64,000 nucleotides of DNA from Streptomyces sp. NBC_01142 (GCF_026341125.1 NZ_JAPEOR010000002.1:2554501-2618500), one strand, 5' to 3'; positions 50,245 through 60,384 are shown, counted from the stretch's first letter. Made by a program: numbers and translations. The notes: generated by a model from the letters alone, not told the origin.

Positions 50245-50824
50245 GGTCCCTCAGCCCCTCCTCGACATGAGCCGCCCACTGTGCCACCACCCTCTGACGG
50301 CGGGCGGCGTCGTCGGTGAGGAGGTTGGCCAGGCCCAGGCCGCGGGCCATGTCGAGCAGGCCCTGGACCGTTTCGCGTACGCCGGGCCGTGACTCGTCCG
50401 CGTCCAGCAGCTGGACGGCGATCCGGTGCGTCTCACGGCCGACGCGCGCCTCCAGCTCCGTGACGCGCGTGCGCAGTTGCTCCTCGTTGCAGGCGGCGAC
50501 CCAGAGGTGGAGTGCGGCGCGGAACAGCGGCCCGGTGTAGAGGTCGACGAGGGCCGCGACGACCGCTGTCCGGTCCTGCGTCGGCAGCTCGCGCAGTGCC
50601 TGGGAGCGTTCCTCGGCGACGTACTCGACCGCCGCCGTGAACAGGTCCTCCCTGGTCGGGAAGTGGTGCTGTGCCGCGCCCCGCGAGACTCCGGCCCGCT
50701 CGGCGACCACCGAGACGGTCGAGCCCGCCCAGCCGACTTCGGCGAGGCAGGCCACCGCGGCTTCCAGCAGCCGCTGCCGGGTCACCCGGCTGCGGTCCTG
50801 CTTGGGAGCTGTCACCACACCCAT
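50237..50824 (-). CDS. TetR family transcriptional regulator
   Basis: 195 residues. The N-terminal helix-turn-helix (LLEAAVACLAEVGWAGSTVSVVAERAGVSRGAAQHHFPTREDLF) is canonical; the C-terminal helical domain should bind an inducer, probably an acyl-CoA given the context. It is encoded within the operon for that pathway, overlapping the crotonase gene end by 13 bp, and is the best candidate to bind the 18-bp palindrome at 60385. Whether it could also bind the CTGAC-N5-GTCAG sites of the first cluster is open; the two motifs are unlike each other. Confidence 0.92.
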   Translation of the reverse strand: MGVVTAPKQDRSRVTRQRLLEAAVACLAEVGWAGSTVSVVAERAGVSRGAAQHHFPTREDLFTAAVEYVAEERSQALRELPTQDRTAVVAALVDLYTGPLFRAALHLWVAACNEEQLRTRVTELEARVGRETHRIAVQLLDADESRPGVRETVQGLLDMARGLGLANLLTDDAARRQRVVAQWAAHVEEGLRDHG

Positions 50825-51546
50825 GCGGGGTCCCGTCGTTCGAGGAAGGCCGTCATGCCCTCGCGCGCTTCCGCCGACGCGAAGAGCGAGGCGGAGCGCT
50901 GCACCAGGTCTTCGGCGTCCCGGTCGAAGGTCTCCAGCACCCTAGCCGTGACCAGCTGCTTCGCCGCGTTCAGCCCCTGCGGCGACGCTTTGCGCAGTCC
51001 GTCGAGCACCGGCGCGAGCGCCGCGTCCACATCGTCGGCGGCAAGGGTGAGCAGCCCGGCGCGGACGGCCTCCGCCGCGTCGAAGCGCTCCCCGGTGAGG
51101 TAGTAGCGCTCGGCCGCGCGCGGATCCATGCGCGGCAGCAGGGGCAGTGAGATGACGGCGGGCGCGACCCCGATGCGTACCTCCGTGAACGCGAAGTCGG
51201 CGGCGCTCGCGGCGGCCGCGAGGTCGCAGGCGCCGAGGAGGCCGAGCCCCCCGGCCCGTGCGTGGCCGGTGACACGGGCCACCACGGGTTTGGGCAGCGT
51301 GACGATCTGCCGCAGCAGCGCGACGAAGGTGTACGGATTGGGCGGGGCCTTCAGATCGGCGCCGGCGCTGAAGGTGGAGCCGGTGTGGGTGAGGATGACG
51401 GCCCGTACGGAGTCGTCCTTGCCGCAGTCGGTCAGCGCCTCGCCGAGCTCACCGACGAGCCGCGCCGACAGGGCGTTGCGGTTCGCGGGCGAGTCCAGCG
51501 TCAGGGTGGTGATCCCGCGCTCGTGTGCGGTCGCGACGAGTGTCAC
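50812..51546 (-). CDS. Enoyl-CoA hydratase family protein
   Basis: A 244-residue crotonase. FSAGADLK and GHARAGGLGLLGACD form the oxyanion hole. The first catalytic glutamate position (GGGCE) is Gly, but the second (FAFTEVRIG) is Glu, a pattern common in hydratases and lyases acting on branched substrates. The start GTG 51546 overlaps the ligase stop by four bases (GTGA). It belongs to the operon from 60324 to 49657 and probably hydrates the enoyl-CoA made by the acyl-CoA dehydrogenase. Confidence 0.88.
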   Translation of the reverse strand: MTLVATAHERGITTLTLDSPANRNALSARLVGELGEALTDCGKDDSVRAVILTHTGSTFSAGADLKAPPNPYTFVALLRQIVTLPKPVVARVTGHARAGGLGLLGACDLAAAASAADFAFTEVRIGVAPAVISLPLLPRMDPRAAERYYLTGERFDAAEAVRAGLLTLAADDVDAALAPVLDGLRKASPQGLNAAKQLVTARVLETFDRDAEDLVQRSASLFASAEAREGMTAFLERRDPAWVW

Positions 51547-53144
51547 GTGTTCTCCCTTTCCCGGTCCCTCAGTTCACGCCTGAGGATCTTCCCCGAGGCG
51601 GCGCGCGGTACGCCGCCGATGAACTCGACGCGGCGGACCTTCTTGTACGGAGCGACGCGCTCGGCGACGTAGGCGAGGACGTCGTCCTCGCTGAGCTCCC
51701 CGGCGTCCTGTGCGGTCGGCTGCCGTACGACGTACGCCTTCGGGATCTCGTTCCCGTCCGCGTCGTACACCCCGATCACCGCCGCGTCCGCGATGCCTTC
51801 GTGGGTGAGCAGCAGGGCCTCCAGTTCTGCGGGGGCGACCTGGAAGCCCTTGTACTTGATGAGTTCCTTGACCCGGTCGACGACGAACAGCCAGCCGTCG
51901 GCGTCGACCCGCCCGATGTCGCCGGTGTGCACCCACCCCTCGTCGTCGATCATGTCGGCGGTGGCTTCGGGGCGGCCGAGGTAGCCCTTCATCACCTGCG
52001 GGCCGCGGATCGCGATCTCGCCCTCCTCGCCGACGCCGAGATCCTTGCCGGCCCCGTCCGGGCCGTCGAGGGAGAGGATGCGCATCTCGGTGTTGGGCAG
52101 GAGCTGTCCTACGGCTCCGGGGGGCGGCGCCGTCGCGGCGAGCGGTACGACGTGGGTGCCGGGCGAGAGCTCGGTCATGCCGTACGCCTGCCGGACCGGC
52201 GGGAGGCCCAGCCGCGCCGAGCAGGCTTCCCCGAGCCGGGCGTCGAGCGGGGCGGCCGCGCTGACGATGTACTCCAGCGAGCCGAGGTCGTACTGCGCGA
52301 CGGCCGGGTGCTTGGCGAGGGCGAGGACGATCGGCGGGGCCACGTACAGGCCGTTGATGCGGTGCTTCTCGATCGCCGCGAGGAAGGTGTCGAGGTCGAA
52401 GCGGGGCAGTACGACGACGGTGGCGCCGTGGCTGAGCGGTGCGTTCATCAGGGCGGTGAGGCCGTAGATGTGGAAGAAGGGCAGTACGGCGAGGATGCGG
52501 TCGCCGGGGCCCATCGGGATCATCGGGTCGAGCTGGGCGAGGTTGGTGGCGATGGAGCGGTGGGTGAGCATCACGCCCTTGGGGACGCCGGTGGTGCCGG
52601 AGGAGTACGGCAGGGCCGCGATGTCCTCGGACGGGTCGATGGCGATGTCCGGCTCGGGTGCGGTCGAGCCGAGCATGTCGAGGATGCTCACATGCCCGTC
52701 GGCGCGGTCGCAGACGAAGATCTCCTCTATGCCGGCGACGAGTTCGGCGGCCCTGCGGGCGATCTCCAGGAGCGGTGAGACGGTGACGATCCAGCGGGCG
52801 GAGGAGTCACGGAGCTGCTTGGCGAACTCCTCCGCCGTGGCGAGCGGATGGACGGTGGTGACGGACGCGCCGGCGCGTGTGGCGCCGTAGAAGACGGAGG
52901 GGTACGCGACGGTGTTGGGGCTGTGCAGGGCCAGGACGTCGCCCTTGCGCAGGCCGGCGTCGGCGAGCGAGGCGGCGATCCGCCGGTGGAACATGTCGAG
53001 CTGGGCGTAGGTGACGGTGATGCCGTTCATGCCGTCGACGAGGGCGATCGTGTCGCCGTACTCGGCGGCGGCCCGGCCGAGGACCACCTCGTGAATGGGC
53101 TGTGAGACGGCTTGGACATCGGCGTACGCGCTGTGAAACACCAT
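51543..53144 (-). CDS. 4-coumarate-CoA ligase-like acyl-CoA ligase
   Basis: A 533-residue AMP-forming ligase. The ATP-binding motif SSGTTGVPKG, YGMTE, TGDIGRVDADGW, VDRVKELIKYKGFQVAPAELE and the C-terminal PRAASGKILRRELR with the catalytic lysine are all present. It activates a carboxylic acid, possibly an isoprenoid or branched acid, for the pathway of this operon. 41 bp separate it from the acyl-CoA dehydrogenase gene, with no terminator or operator seen there. Confidence 0.9.
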   Translation of the reverse strand: MVFHSAYADVQAVSQPIHEVVLGRAAAEYGDTIALVDGMNGITVTYAQLDMFHRRIAASLADAGLRKGDVLALHSPNTVAYPSVFYGATRAGASVTTVHPLATAEEFAKQLRDSSARWIVTVSPLLEIARRAAELVAGIEEIFVCDRADGHVSILDMLGSTAPEPDIAIDPSEDIAALPYSSGTTGVPKGVMLTHRSIATNLAQLDPMIPMGPGDRILAVLPFFHIYGLTALMNAPLSHGATVVVLPRFDLDTFLAAIEKHRINGLYVAPPIVLALAKHPAVAQYDLGSLEYIVSAAAPLDARLGEACSARLGLPPVRQAYGMTELSPGTHVVPLAATAPPPGAVGQLLPNTEMRILSLDGPDGAGKDLGVGEEGEIAIRGPQVMKGYLGRPEATADMIDDEGWVHTGDIGRVDADGWLFVVDRVKELIKYKGFQVAPAELEALLLTHEGIADAAVIGVYDADGNEIPKAYVVRQPTAQDAGELSEDDVLAYVAERVAPYKKVRRVEFIGGVPRAASGKILRRELRDRERENT

Positions 53145-53185
53145 TACGGCCCCCTCGGCTTCGTGGACGGCCAGAATCTCCCGTG

Positions 53186-54313
53186 TCAGTACGACTTGGG
53201 GAGACCCAGGGACTGGTGGGATACGTAATTGAGGACCATCTCGCGGCTGACCGGGGCGATCCGGGCAACCCGGGCGGCGGTGACGAGGGAGGCCAGGCCG
53301 TACTCACGGGTGAGGCCGTTGCCGCCGAGCGTGTGGACAGCCTGGTCGACAGCCTTCACACAGGCTTCGCCGGCCGCGTACTTGGCCATGTTGGCGGCCT
53401 CGCCGGCGCCGGTGTCGTCGCCCGCGTCGTAGAGCGCGGCGGCCTTCTGCATCATCAGCCGGGCGAGTTCGAGTTCGATGTGGGCCTGGGCGAGGGGGTG
53501 GGCGATGGCCTGGTGGGCGCCGATGGGGGCCTTCCAGACCTGGCGGTCCTTCGCGTACTCGACGGCTTTGGCGAGCGCGTACCGCCCCATGCCGATGGCG
53601 AAGGCGGCGGTCATGATGCGCTCGGGGTTGAGCCCGGCGAAGAGCTGGAGGAGACCGGCGTCCTCGTCGCCGACGAGGGCGTCGCCGGGGAGACGGACAT
53701 CGTCGAGGACGAGCTCGAACTGCTTCTCCTGGGCGTCCAGTTCCATGTCGATCTGCGAGCGCCGGAAGCCTTCGGCGTCGCGGGGGACGATGAAGAGGCA
53801 GGGCTTGAGCGTGCCGGTGCGCGAGTCCTCGGTGCGGCCCACGATGAGGGTCGCGTCGGCGATGTCGACGCCCGAGATGAAGACCTTGCGGCCGTTGAGG
53901 GTCCAGCCGTCGTCGGTCTTGCGGGCGGTGGTGGTGATCCGGTGGGAGTTCGACCCGGCGTCCGGCTCGGTGATGCCGAAGGCCATGGTGAGGCTGCCGT
54001 CGGCGAGGCCGGGGAGCCAGGTGCGCTTCTGCTCGTCGGTGCCGAAGCGGGCGATGACGGTGCCGCAGATGGCGGGCGAGACGATCATCATGAGCAGCGG
54101 GCAGCCTGCCGCTCCCAGCTCTTCGAGCACGAGGGAGAGTTCGGCCATGCCGCCGCCTCCGCCGCCGTGCTCCTCGGGGAGGTTGACGCCGAGGTAGCCG
54201 AGCTTGGCGGCCTCGGCCCACAGCTCTTCGCGTACGTATCCCCGGCCGTGCCGCTGCCCGAGGGCGGCGACGGCGGCACGCAGTGCCTTGTTCTCTTCCG
54301 ACTCGATGTTCAT
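53186..54313 (-). CDS. Acyl-CoA dehydrogenase
   Basis: 375 residues. FGITEPDAGSNSH, RKVFISGVDIADATLIV and VHTLGGNGLTREYGL are typical. The glutamate in LNPERIMTA occupies the position used as catalytic base by isovaleryl-CoA dehydrogenase, and the YEGT-type glutamate is absent, so a branched-chain substrate is favoured. It overlaps the carboxylase gene by four bases (ATGA at 54310-54313). Confidence 0.9.
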   Translation of the reverse strand: MNIESEENKALRAAVAALGQRHGRGYVREELWAEAAKLGYLGVNLPEEHGGGGGGMAELSLVLEELGAAGCPLLMMIVSPAICGTVIARFGTDEQKRTWLPGLADGSLTMAFGITEPDAGSNSHRITTTARKTDDGWTLNGRKVFISGVDIADATLIVGRTEDSRTGTLKPCLFIVPRDAEGFRRSQIDMELDAQEKQFELVLDDVRLPGDALVGDEDAGLLQLFAGLNPERIMTAAFAIGMGRYALAKAVEYAKDRQVWKAPIGAHQAIAHPLAQAHIELELARLMMQKAAALYDAGDDTGAGEAANMAKYAAGEACVKAVDQAVHTLGGNGLTREYGLASLVTAARVARIAPVSREMVLNYVSHQSLGLPKSY

Positions 54314-56220
54314 GACGCGGCGTCCTCCTGTGCTTCCTGTACGACGGCGAGCAGGGCACCGACCTCGACCTGGCGGCCGGGGACGGCGTGGAGCGCGGCG
54401 AGCGTGCCGGAGGCGGGCGAGACGATGCGGTGCTCCATCTTCATGGCCTCCAGCCAGACGAGGGGCTGCCCCTGGGTCACCCGGACCCCTTCGGCCAGCC
54501 CTTCCCCGACCCGGACGACGGTCCCGGGCATGGGCGCGAGCAACGACCCCGGCGGCGTTCTGTCCTGCGGGTCGGCGAACCGGGGCTGTACGGCGAGGGC
54601 GTGGGCGCCGGTGGCGCTGTCCACGTGGACGTGCCCGTCGCCGTGGTCGGTGACGTCGAAGGACCGTACGACCCCGTCGATCTCGAGACGGACGCGGTGG
54701 GGTGCGACACCGAGGACGCGCACCCCGGGCGCGTCGGCGACCTCGAACCCGTCACGGGTGCGGCGGTAGCGGACCTCGTGGTCTCCGTAGACCTTGACCT
54801 GGGGCTGCGAGGCGACGTTCCGCCACCCTCCTAGCCGCGATGCCACGGTCGTCCCCGGCCGGCCGGCCGCATCCGCCAGGGCGGCGGCCACGGCTGCGTG
54901 CGGTTCCCCGTCGGCGGGGGCGGTGAGCGCGTCGAGGTGGCGTTCGTAGAACCCGGTGTCGAGCTGCGCGCCCGTGAACTCCGGGTGCTCCAGGGACCGT
55001 ACGAGGAGCCGCCGGTTGGTGACGGGCCCGTGCACGCGCGCGCGCCGCAGGGCATGGGCGAGCCGCCGCACGGCCTCCTCCCGGGTGGGGGCCCAGGCGA
55101 TGACCTTGGCGATCACGGGGTCGTAGTGCACGCCGATGGAGTCCCCGTCGGTGTACCCGGTGTCGACGCGGACCCACGGGGCATCCCCGGGGACCTCCAG
55201 CGCGTGCAGCACGCCCGTCTGGGGGGTCCAGTTCTTCGACGGGTCCTCCGCGTAGAGCCGTGCCTCCACCGCGTGGCCGCTCGGCGCCGGAGGGTTCGCC
55301 GGCAGGGCCGTACCCTCCGCGACGCGGAGTTGGAGCGCGACCAGGTCCACGCCGAACACCGCCTCCGTCACCGGGTGTTCGACCTGGAGGCGGGTGTTCA
55401 TCTCCAGGAAGTGCGCGTGGCCCTGGGGGGAGACCAGGAACTCCACCGTCCCCGCTCCCCGGTAGCCCACCGCCCGGGCGGCCGTCACCGCCGACGTGTG
55501 GAGGGACTCCACAAGGGCGGCGGGCAGGCCGGGCGCCGGGGACTCCTCGATGACCTTCTGGTGCCTGCGCTGGAGCGAGCAGTCGCGTGTACCCAGCGCC
55601 CACACCGTGCCGTGCGCGTCCGCCAGGATCTGGACCTCGACATGGCGGCCGCGTTCGATGTACGGCTCCAGGAACACCTCGCCGTCACCGAAGGCGGACA
55701 CGGCCTCGGACCGGGCGGCCTCCCACTCCTCGCCCAGCACGGCGAGTTCGCGGACGATCCGCATGCCCCGGCCGCCACCGCCCGCCGCCGCCTTCACCAG
55801 CAGCGGCAGATCCGCCTCGGTGACCTGCCCGGGGTCCAGCGGCGCGCCCCCCATCAGTTCCTTCGCCCGCGTCTTGGACGCCATCGCCTCGATCGCCTCC
55901 GGCGGCGGCCCGATCCACAGCAGCCCGGCGTCCCCCACCGCCCGCGCGAACTCCGCGTTCTCGGACAGGAACCCGTACCCCGGGTGCACCACGTCCGCGC
56001 CCGCCGCCAGCGCCGCCTTCACGATCAGGTCACCGCGCAGATACGTGTCGGCGGGCGCCGAACCCGGCAGCCGTACCGCCGCATCCGCCTCCCGCACGTG
56101 CAGCGCTCCCGCATCCGCGTCGGAGTACACCGCGACCGTCGAGATGCCCAGCTCACGGCAGGTTCGAAAGACCCGGCAGGCGATCTCGCCCCGGTTGGCG
56201 ACAAGTACAGAAGAGATCAC
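54310..56220 (-). CDS. Biotin-dependent acyl-CoA carboxylase alpha subunit (BC-BCCP)
   Basis: 636 residues combining biotin carboxylase and biotin carrier. The opening is VLVANRGEIACRVFRTCRELG; the ATP-grasp glycine loop is KAAAGGGGRGMR; EMNTRLQVEHPVTE is conserved; the biotinylation motif EAMKMEH lies near the end. The segment between KELMGGAPL and LLVKAAAGG is about 15 residues shorter than in propionyl- or methylcrotonyl-CoA carboxylases, apparently a subfamily trait. The start is GTG 56220 with GAGG six bases upstream. It pairs with the carboxyltransferase 8 bp upstream. Confidence 0.92.
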   Translation of the reverse strand: MISSVLVANRGEIACRVFRTCRELGISTVAVYSDADAGALHVREADAAVRLPGSAPADTYLRGDLIVKAALAAGADVVHPGYGFLSENAEFARAVGDAGLLWIGPPPEAIEAMASKTRAKELMGGAPLDPGQVTEADLPLLVKAAAGGGGRGMRIVRELAVLGEEWEAARSEAVSAFGDGEVFLEPYIERGRHVEVQILADAHGTVWALGTRDCSLQRRHQKVIEESPAPGLPAALVESLHTSAVTAARAVGYRGAGTVEFLVSPQGHAHFLEMNTRLQVEHPVTEAVFGVDLVALQLRVAEGTALPANPPAPSGHAVEARLYAEDPSKNWTPQTGVLHALEVPGDAPWVRVDTGYTDGDSIGVHYDPVIAKVIAWAPTREEAVRRLAHALRRARVHGPVTNRRLLVRSLEHPEFTGAQLDTGFYERHLDALTAPADGEPHAAVAAALADAAGRPGTTVASRLGGWRNVASQPQVKVYGDHEVRYRRTRDGFEVADAPGVRVLGVAPHRVRLEIDGVVRSFDVTDHGDGHVHVDSATGAHALAVQPRFADPQDRTPPGSLLAPMPGTVVRVGEGLAEGVRVTQGQPLVWLEAMKMEHRIVSPASGTLAALHAVPGRQVEVGALLAVVQEAQEDAAS

Positions 56221-56228
56221 TGGAAGCC

Positions 56229-57836
56229 TCACATCCGGAAGACGCCGAAGCCGCCGCGCGCGCCCTCGACCGGTGCCGTATGGATCGCGGACAGACACAG
56301 ACCGAGCACGGTCCGCGTATCGCGCGGGTCGATGACCCCGTCGTCGTACAGGCGCCCCGACAGGAAGTGGGGCAGCGACTCCGCCTCGATCTGCTGCTCC
56401 ACCATCGCCCGCAGCCCCGCGTCCGCCTCGTCGTCGTAGGGCTGTCCCTTCGCCGCCGCCGACGCCCGCGCCACGATCGACAGGACACCCGCAAGCTGCT
56501 GCGGGCCCATCACCGCCGATTTGCTGCTCGGCCAGGCGAAGAGGAACCGCGGGTCGTACGCCCGCCCGCACATGCCGTAGTGCCCGGCACCGTACGACGC
56601 GCCCATCAGCACCGACAGATGCGGGACCCGCGAGTTCGACACCGCGTTGATCATCATCGCGCCGTGTTTGATGATGCCGCCCTGCTCGTACTCCTTGCCG
56701 ACCATGTAGCCGGTGGTGTTGTGCAGGAACAGCAGCGGCACATCGCGCTGGTTGGCGAGCTGGATGAACTGCGCCGCCTTCTGCGACTCCGCGCTGAACA
56801 GCACACCCTGCGCGTTGGCCAGCACACCCACCGGATAGCCGTGCAGCGACGCCCACCCCGTCACCAGGCTCGGCCCGTACAGCGGCTTGAACTCGTCGAA
56901 GTCCGAGCCGTCGACGATCCGTGCGACGACCTCACGCGGGTCGAACGGCGTCTTGAGGTCTCCCGGGACGATCCCGAGCAGCTCCTCCTCCGGGTACTTC
57001 GGCGGCTCTGCCGGTCCCGGATCGGCGTGCGCCTTGCGCCAGTTGAGGCGGGCGACCACCCGCCGCGCCTGCCGCAGCGCATCCGCCTCGTCGACGGCGA
57101 AGTAGTCGGCGAGACCGGAGGTACGGGCGTGCATCTCCGCGCCGCCGAGCGACTCGTCGTCGCTCTCCTCCCCCGTCGCCATCTTCACCAGCGGCGGTCC
57201 GCCGAGGAAGACCTTCGACCGCTCCTTGATCATGATGGTGTGGTCGGACATTCCGGGGACGTACGCCCCGCCCGCCGTCGAGTTCCCGAAGACGACCGCG
57301 AGCGTCGGAATACCGGCCGCGGACAGCCGTGTGAGGTCCCGGAACAGCGCCCCGCCCGGGATGAAGATCTCCTTCTGGGACGGCAGATCCGCGCCGCCCG
57401 ACTCGACGAGGGAGATGCACGGCAGCCGGTTGGCGTACGCGATCTCATGGGCACGCAGGGCCTTCTTCAGCGTCCAGGGGTTGGACGCGCCGCCGCGTAC
57501 GGTCGGGTCGTTGGCCGTGATCAGGCACTCGACGCCCTCCACCACCCCGATCCCGGTGACCATGGACGCGCCGACTGTGTACTCGGGGGAGGCGCTGCCC
57601 CACGCGGCGAGCGGCGACAGCTCCAGGAAGGGGGTGTCGGGGTCGAGCAGCAGCTCGATCCGCTCCCGCGCGAGCAGCTTGCCGCGCTTTCGGTGCCGGG
57701 CGACGTACTTCTCGCCGCCGCCCGCGAGCGCCTTGGCGTGCTCGGCCTCCAGCTCGGCGAGCTTGCCGAGCATGGTGTCGCGGTGGGCGGCGTATTCGGG
57801 GCCCGCGGGGTCGAGAGCCGAGGCGAGCACGGTCAC
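56229..57836 (-). CDS. Acyl-CoA carboxylase beta subunit (carboxyltransferase)
   Basis: 535 residues with both crotonase-like carboxyltransferase halves. Conserved parts are GRHRKRGKLLARERIE-like RHRKRGKLLARERIE, VESGGADLPSQKEIF, GGAYVPGMSDHTIMI and, in the C-terminal half, NTTGYMVGKEYEQGGIIKHGAMM and GASYGAGHYGMCGRAYDPRF. These match methylcrotonyl-CoA and geranyl-CoA carboxylases more closely than acetyl- or propionyl-CoA carboxylases. The neighbouring AtuA-like gene points towards a terpenoid or branched enoyl-CoA. GTG 57836 overlaps the AtuA stop; GGAGG lies upstream. Confidence 0.93.
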   Translation of the reverse strand: MTVLASALDPAGPEYAAHRDTMLGKLAELEAEHAKALAGGGEKYVARHRKRGKLLARERIELLLDPDTPFLELSPLAAWGSASPEYTVGASMVTGIGVVEGVECLITANDPTVRGGASNPWTLKKALRAHEIAYANRLPCISLVESGGADLPSQKEIFIPGGALFRDLTRLSAAGIPTLAVVFGNSTAGGAYVPGMSDHTIMIKERSKVFLGGPPLVKMATGEESDDESLGGAEMHARTSGLADYFAVDEADALRQARRVVARLNWRKAHADPGPAEPPKYPEEELLGIVPGDLKTPFDPREVVARIVDGSDFDEFKPLYGPSLVTGWASLHGYPVGVLANAQGVLFSAESQKAAQFIQLANQRDVPLLFLHNTTGYMVGKEYEQGGIIKHGAMMINAVSNSRVPHLSVLMGASYGAGHYGMCGRAYDPRFLFAWPSSKSAVMGPQQLAGVLSIVARASAAAKGQPYDDEADAGLRAMVEQQIEAESLPHFLSGRLYDDGVIDPRDTRTVLGLCLSAIHTAPVEGARGGFGVFRM

Positions 57837-59536
57837 AGCAGTACCTCCGGGATGTCGACGTACCGGGAGCGGAGCCATTCGCCGAGCGCCTTCGCCTGCG
57901 GGTCGAAGCGGGCCTGCGCGGCGACGCCCTCGCCGAGGATGCCCTCGACGACGAAGTTCAGGGCGCGCAGGTTCGGCAGGACGTGGCGTACGACGCTCAG
58001 GCCGGCGGTCTCCGGGAGGAGCGCGCGGAAGCGGTCGACGGTGAGCTCGTGGGCGAGCCAGCGCCAGGCGTCGTCGGAGCGGGCCCATACGCCGACGTTG
58101 GCGTCCCCGCCCTTGTCGCCGCTGCGGGCACCGGCGATCAGTCCGAGGGGGGCGGCGCGGCGGGGCCCGGCGGCCAGTGGCACGGGCAGCCCGTCGAAGT
58201 CCACGACGGGCTCGATCTCTTTCTTACGTACGGGAGTCGGCACCACGACCCTCTGCCCGTCCGGCAGCACGGCCGTGTGCGTCACCTCGGCCGCATCGGT
58301 GTACTCGGCCTCGAAGACGCCGTACGGCGCGCCCCTGCCGGGCGGAGCCGTCACATGGAAGCCGGGGTAGCTGCCGAGCGCCAGCTCGACGGCCGCGCCG
58401 CTCACCGCGCGCCCGACCCGCTCGGGGTCGCTGTCGCGCACGACGAGGCGCAGATAGGCGCTGGCCCGCTCCTCGGTGTCGCCGTCGGGCCGCTCGGTGC
58501 GGGCCAGTTCCCATCGCACCTCGGCGGGCCGGTGCTTGCCGAGGGCGTCGTCCAACTGGTCCTGCACCAGCTGCGCCTTGGCCTCGATGTCGAGCCCGGT
58601 GAGCACGAACACGACCTCGTTGCGCCAGCCGCCGAGCCGGTTGAGGCCGACCTTGAGGGTGGGCGGCGGCGCCTCGCCGCGTACGCCGGAGATCCGTACG
58701 CGGTCGGCTCCGTCCTGCGCCAGCCGTACGGTGTCGAGGCGGGCCGTGACATCAGGTCCGGCGTACCGGGCGCCCCCGGTCTCGTACAGCAGCTGCGCGG
58801 TGACCGTCCCGACGTCCACGAGCCCGCCGGTGCCGTCGTGCTTGGTGATGACGGAGGTGCCGTCCGCGTGGATCTCGGCGACCGGGAAGCCGGGCCGGCG
58901 CAGGGTCCGTACGTCGTGTCCGGCGAAGAACGCGTAGTTCCCGCCGGTCGCCTGCGTCCCGCACTCCAGTACATGCCCGGCGACCACGGCTCCCGCGAGC
59001 GCGTCGTAGTCCTCGGGCCCCCAGCCGAAGTGCGCGGCCGCGGGCCCGGTGACCAGGGCGGCGTCCGTGACCCGCCCGGTGACCACCACATCGGCACCGG
59101 CGCGCAGACACGCGGCGATGCCGGCGCCGCCGAGGTACGCGTTCGCGGTGAGGACGTCCTCGCCCCAGCCGCCGCGCGGCAGCAGGTCGTCACCCTCGAC
59201 ATGGGCGACGTTCACGGGCACTCCGACGCGGTCCGCGAGTTCGCGTACGGCGTCGGCGAGGCCCGCCGGGTTGAGCCCGCCCGCGTTGGCGACGATCTTC
59301 ACGCCCCGCTCCCGGGCGAGTCCCAGGCCCTCCTCCAGCTGCTTGAGGAACGTCTTGGCGTAGCCGAGGCGAGGGTCCTTCAGCCGGTCGCGGCCGAGGA
59401 TGAGCATGGTGAGCTCGGCGAGATAGTCCCCGGTCAGTACGTCGAGCGGCCCGCCGGTGAGCATGTCGCGTACGGCATCGAAGCGGTCGCCGTAGAAGCC
59501 GGAGGCGTTCCCGATGCGGAGCATGCCGCCGGTCAC
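57833..59536 (-). CDS. AtuA-like (acyclic terpene utilization) family protein
   Basis: 567 residues. The start [18 protein letters not shown] and the blocks [56 protein letters not shown] and [16 protein letters not shown] define the AtuA/DUF1446 family. AtuA is required for citronellol and geraniol degradation in Pseudomonas, though its reaction is unsettled. GTG 59536 overlaps the upstream stop (GTGA), favouring it over ATG 59524. The C-terminal ~110 residues are the AtuA-associated domain, here fused. Confidence 0.9.
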   Translation of the reverse strand: MTGGMLRIGNASGFYGDRFDAVRDMLTGGPLDVLTGDYLAELTMLILGRDRLKDPRLGYAKTFLKQLEEGLGLARERGVKIVANAGGLNPAGLADAVRELADRVGVPVNVAHVEGDDLLPRGGWGEDVLTANAYLGGAGIAACLRAGADVVVTGRVTDAALVTGPAAAHFGWGPEDYDALAGAVVAGHVLECGTQATGGNYAFFAGHDVRTLRRPGFPVAEIHADGTSVITKHDGTGGLVDVGTVTAQLLYETGGARYAGPDVTARLDTVRLAQDGADRVRISGVRGEAPPPTLKVGLNRLGGWRNEVVFVLTGLDIEAKAQLVQDQLDDALGKHRPAEVRWELARTERPDGDTEERASAYLRLVVRDSDPERVGRAVSGAAVELALGSYPGFHVTAPPGRGAPYGVFEAEYTDAAEVTHTAVLPDGQRVVVPTPVRKKEIEPVVDFDGLPVPLAAGPRRAAPLGLIAGARSGDKGGDANVGVWARSDDAWRWLAHELTVDRFRALLPETAGLSVVRHVLPNLRALNFVVEGILGEGVAAQARFDPQAKALGEWLRSRYVDIPEVLL

Positions 59537-60324
59537 GAGGCCCCCTTGGCGTCTCGGCCGGGTCCCGCCGGTCCTGCGAAGGCCTGCGCGATGTCCAGCC
59601 ACCGGTCGGCGTCGGCGCCCTCGGCCCGCAGCCCGAGGTCGGCGCGGTGCGCGCGCTGGGTCACCAGCAGGCAGAAGTCGAGGGCGGGGCCGCTCACGGA
59701 CTGCCCGGCGTCCTCGGGGCCGTACGTCCAGAGCTCGCCGCCGGGTGCGGTCAGCTCCACGCGGAACGGCGCGGCGGGCGGTGTCAGCCCCCGTACCCCG
59801 AAGGCGTAGTCGCGGGCCCGGACGCCGATGTGTGCCACATGCCGCAGGCGTGCGGTCGGGGTGCGTACGGCTCCGAGCGCGTCGGCGACGTCCTGGCCGT
59901 GCGCCCAGGTCTCCATCAGCCGTGCGGTCGCCATCGAGGTCGCGCTCATCGGCGGCCCGTACCAGGGGAAACGGACGCCGGGCGGGGCCGCGCGCAGCGC
60001 CCGCTGGAGCCGTTCGCGGCCGTCGCGCCAGCGGGCGAGCAGTTCCGCGGGCGGCAGTGCGGCGCCTTCCCCGGCGCCGTCGTCGACGAAGGAGCCGGGC
60101 GCGACGAGGGCCTTCTCGACCTCGGCGGCGAAGGCCCCGGGGTCGGTGACGGCGAGCAGCGAGGCCGCGTCCGTCCAGGCGAGGTGGGCGATCTGGTGGG
60201 CGATGCTCCAGCCGGGCGCGGGCGTCGCGCCTGCCCACTGCCCGGCGCTCAACTCCCCTACCAGCCGGTCGAGTTCATCGCTTTCGCTGCGCAAGTCGTC
60301 GAGTACGACGGCCGGGTCGGACAC
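59533..60324 (-). CDS. TIGR03084 family metal-binding protein (DinB/MDMPI fold)
   Basis: 263 residues. The four-helix metal-binding bundle shows the three-histidine pattern of the DinB/maleylpyruvate isomerase superfamily: [13 protein letters not shown] and [18 protein letters not shown]. Members of TIGR03084 occur next to acyl-CoA degradation genes, but their reaction is unknown; thiol-dependent isomerisation is possible. It is the first gene of the operon. GTG 60324 has GGGAG seven bases upstream, and the palindrome at 60385 lies 61 bp upstream. Confidence 0.87.
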   Translation of the reverse strand: MSDPAVVLDDLRSESDELDRLVGELSAGQWAGATPAPGWSIAHQIAHLAWTDAASLLAVTDPGAFAAEVEKALVAPGSFVDDGAGEGAALPPAELLARWRDGRERLQRALRAAPPGVRFPWYGPPMSATSMATARLMETWAHGQDVADALGAVRTPTARLRHVAHIGVRARDYAFGVRGLTPPAAPFRVELTAPGGELWTYGPEDAGQSVSGPALDFCLLVTQRAHRADLGLRAEGADADRWLDIAQAFAGPAGPGRDAKGAS

Positions 60325-60384
60325 GGTGCGCTCCCTCGGGACACGACGTTGTGTGTCCCGGAGCATGGCAGCACCGATAGAAAC

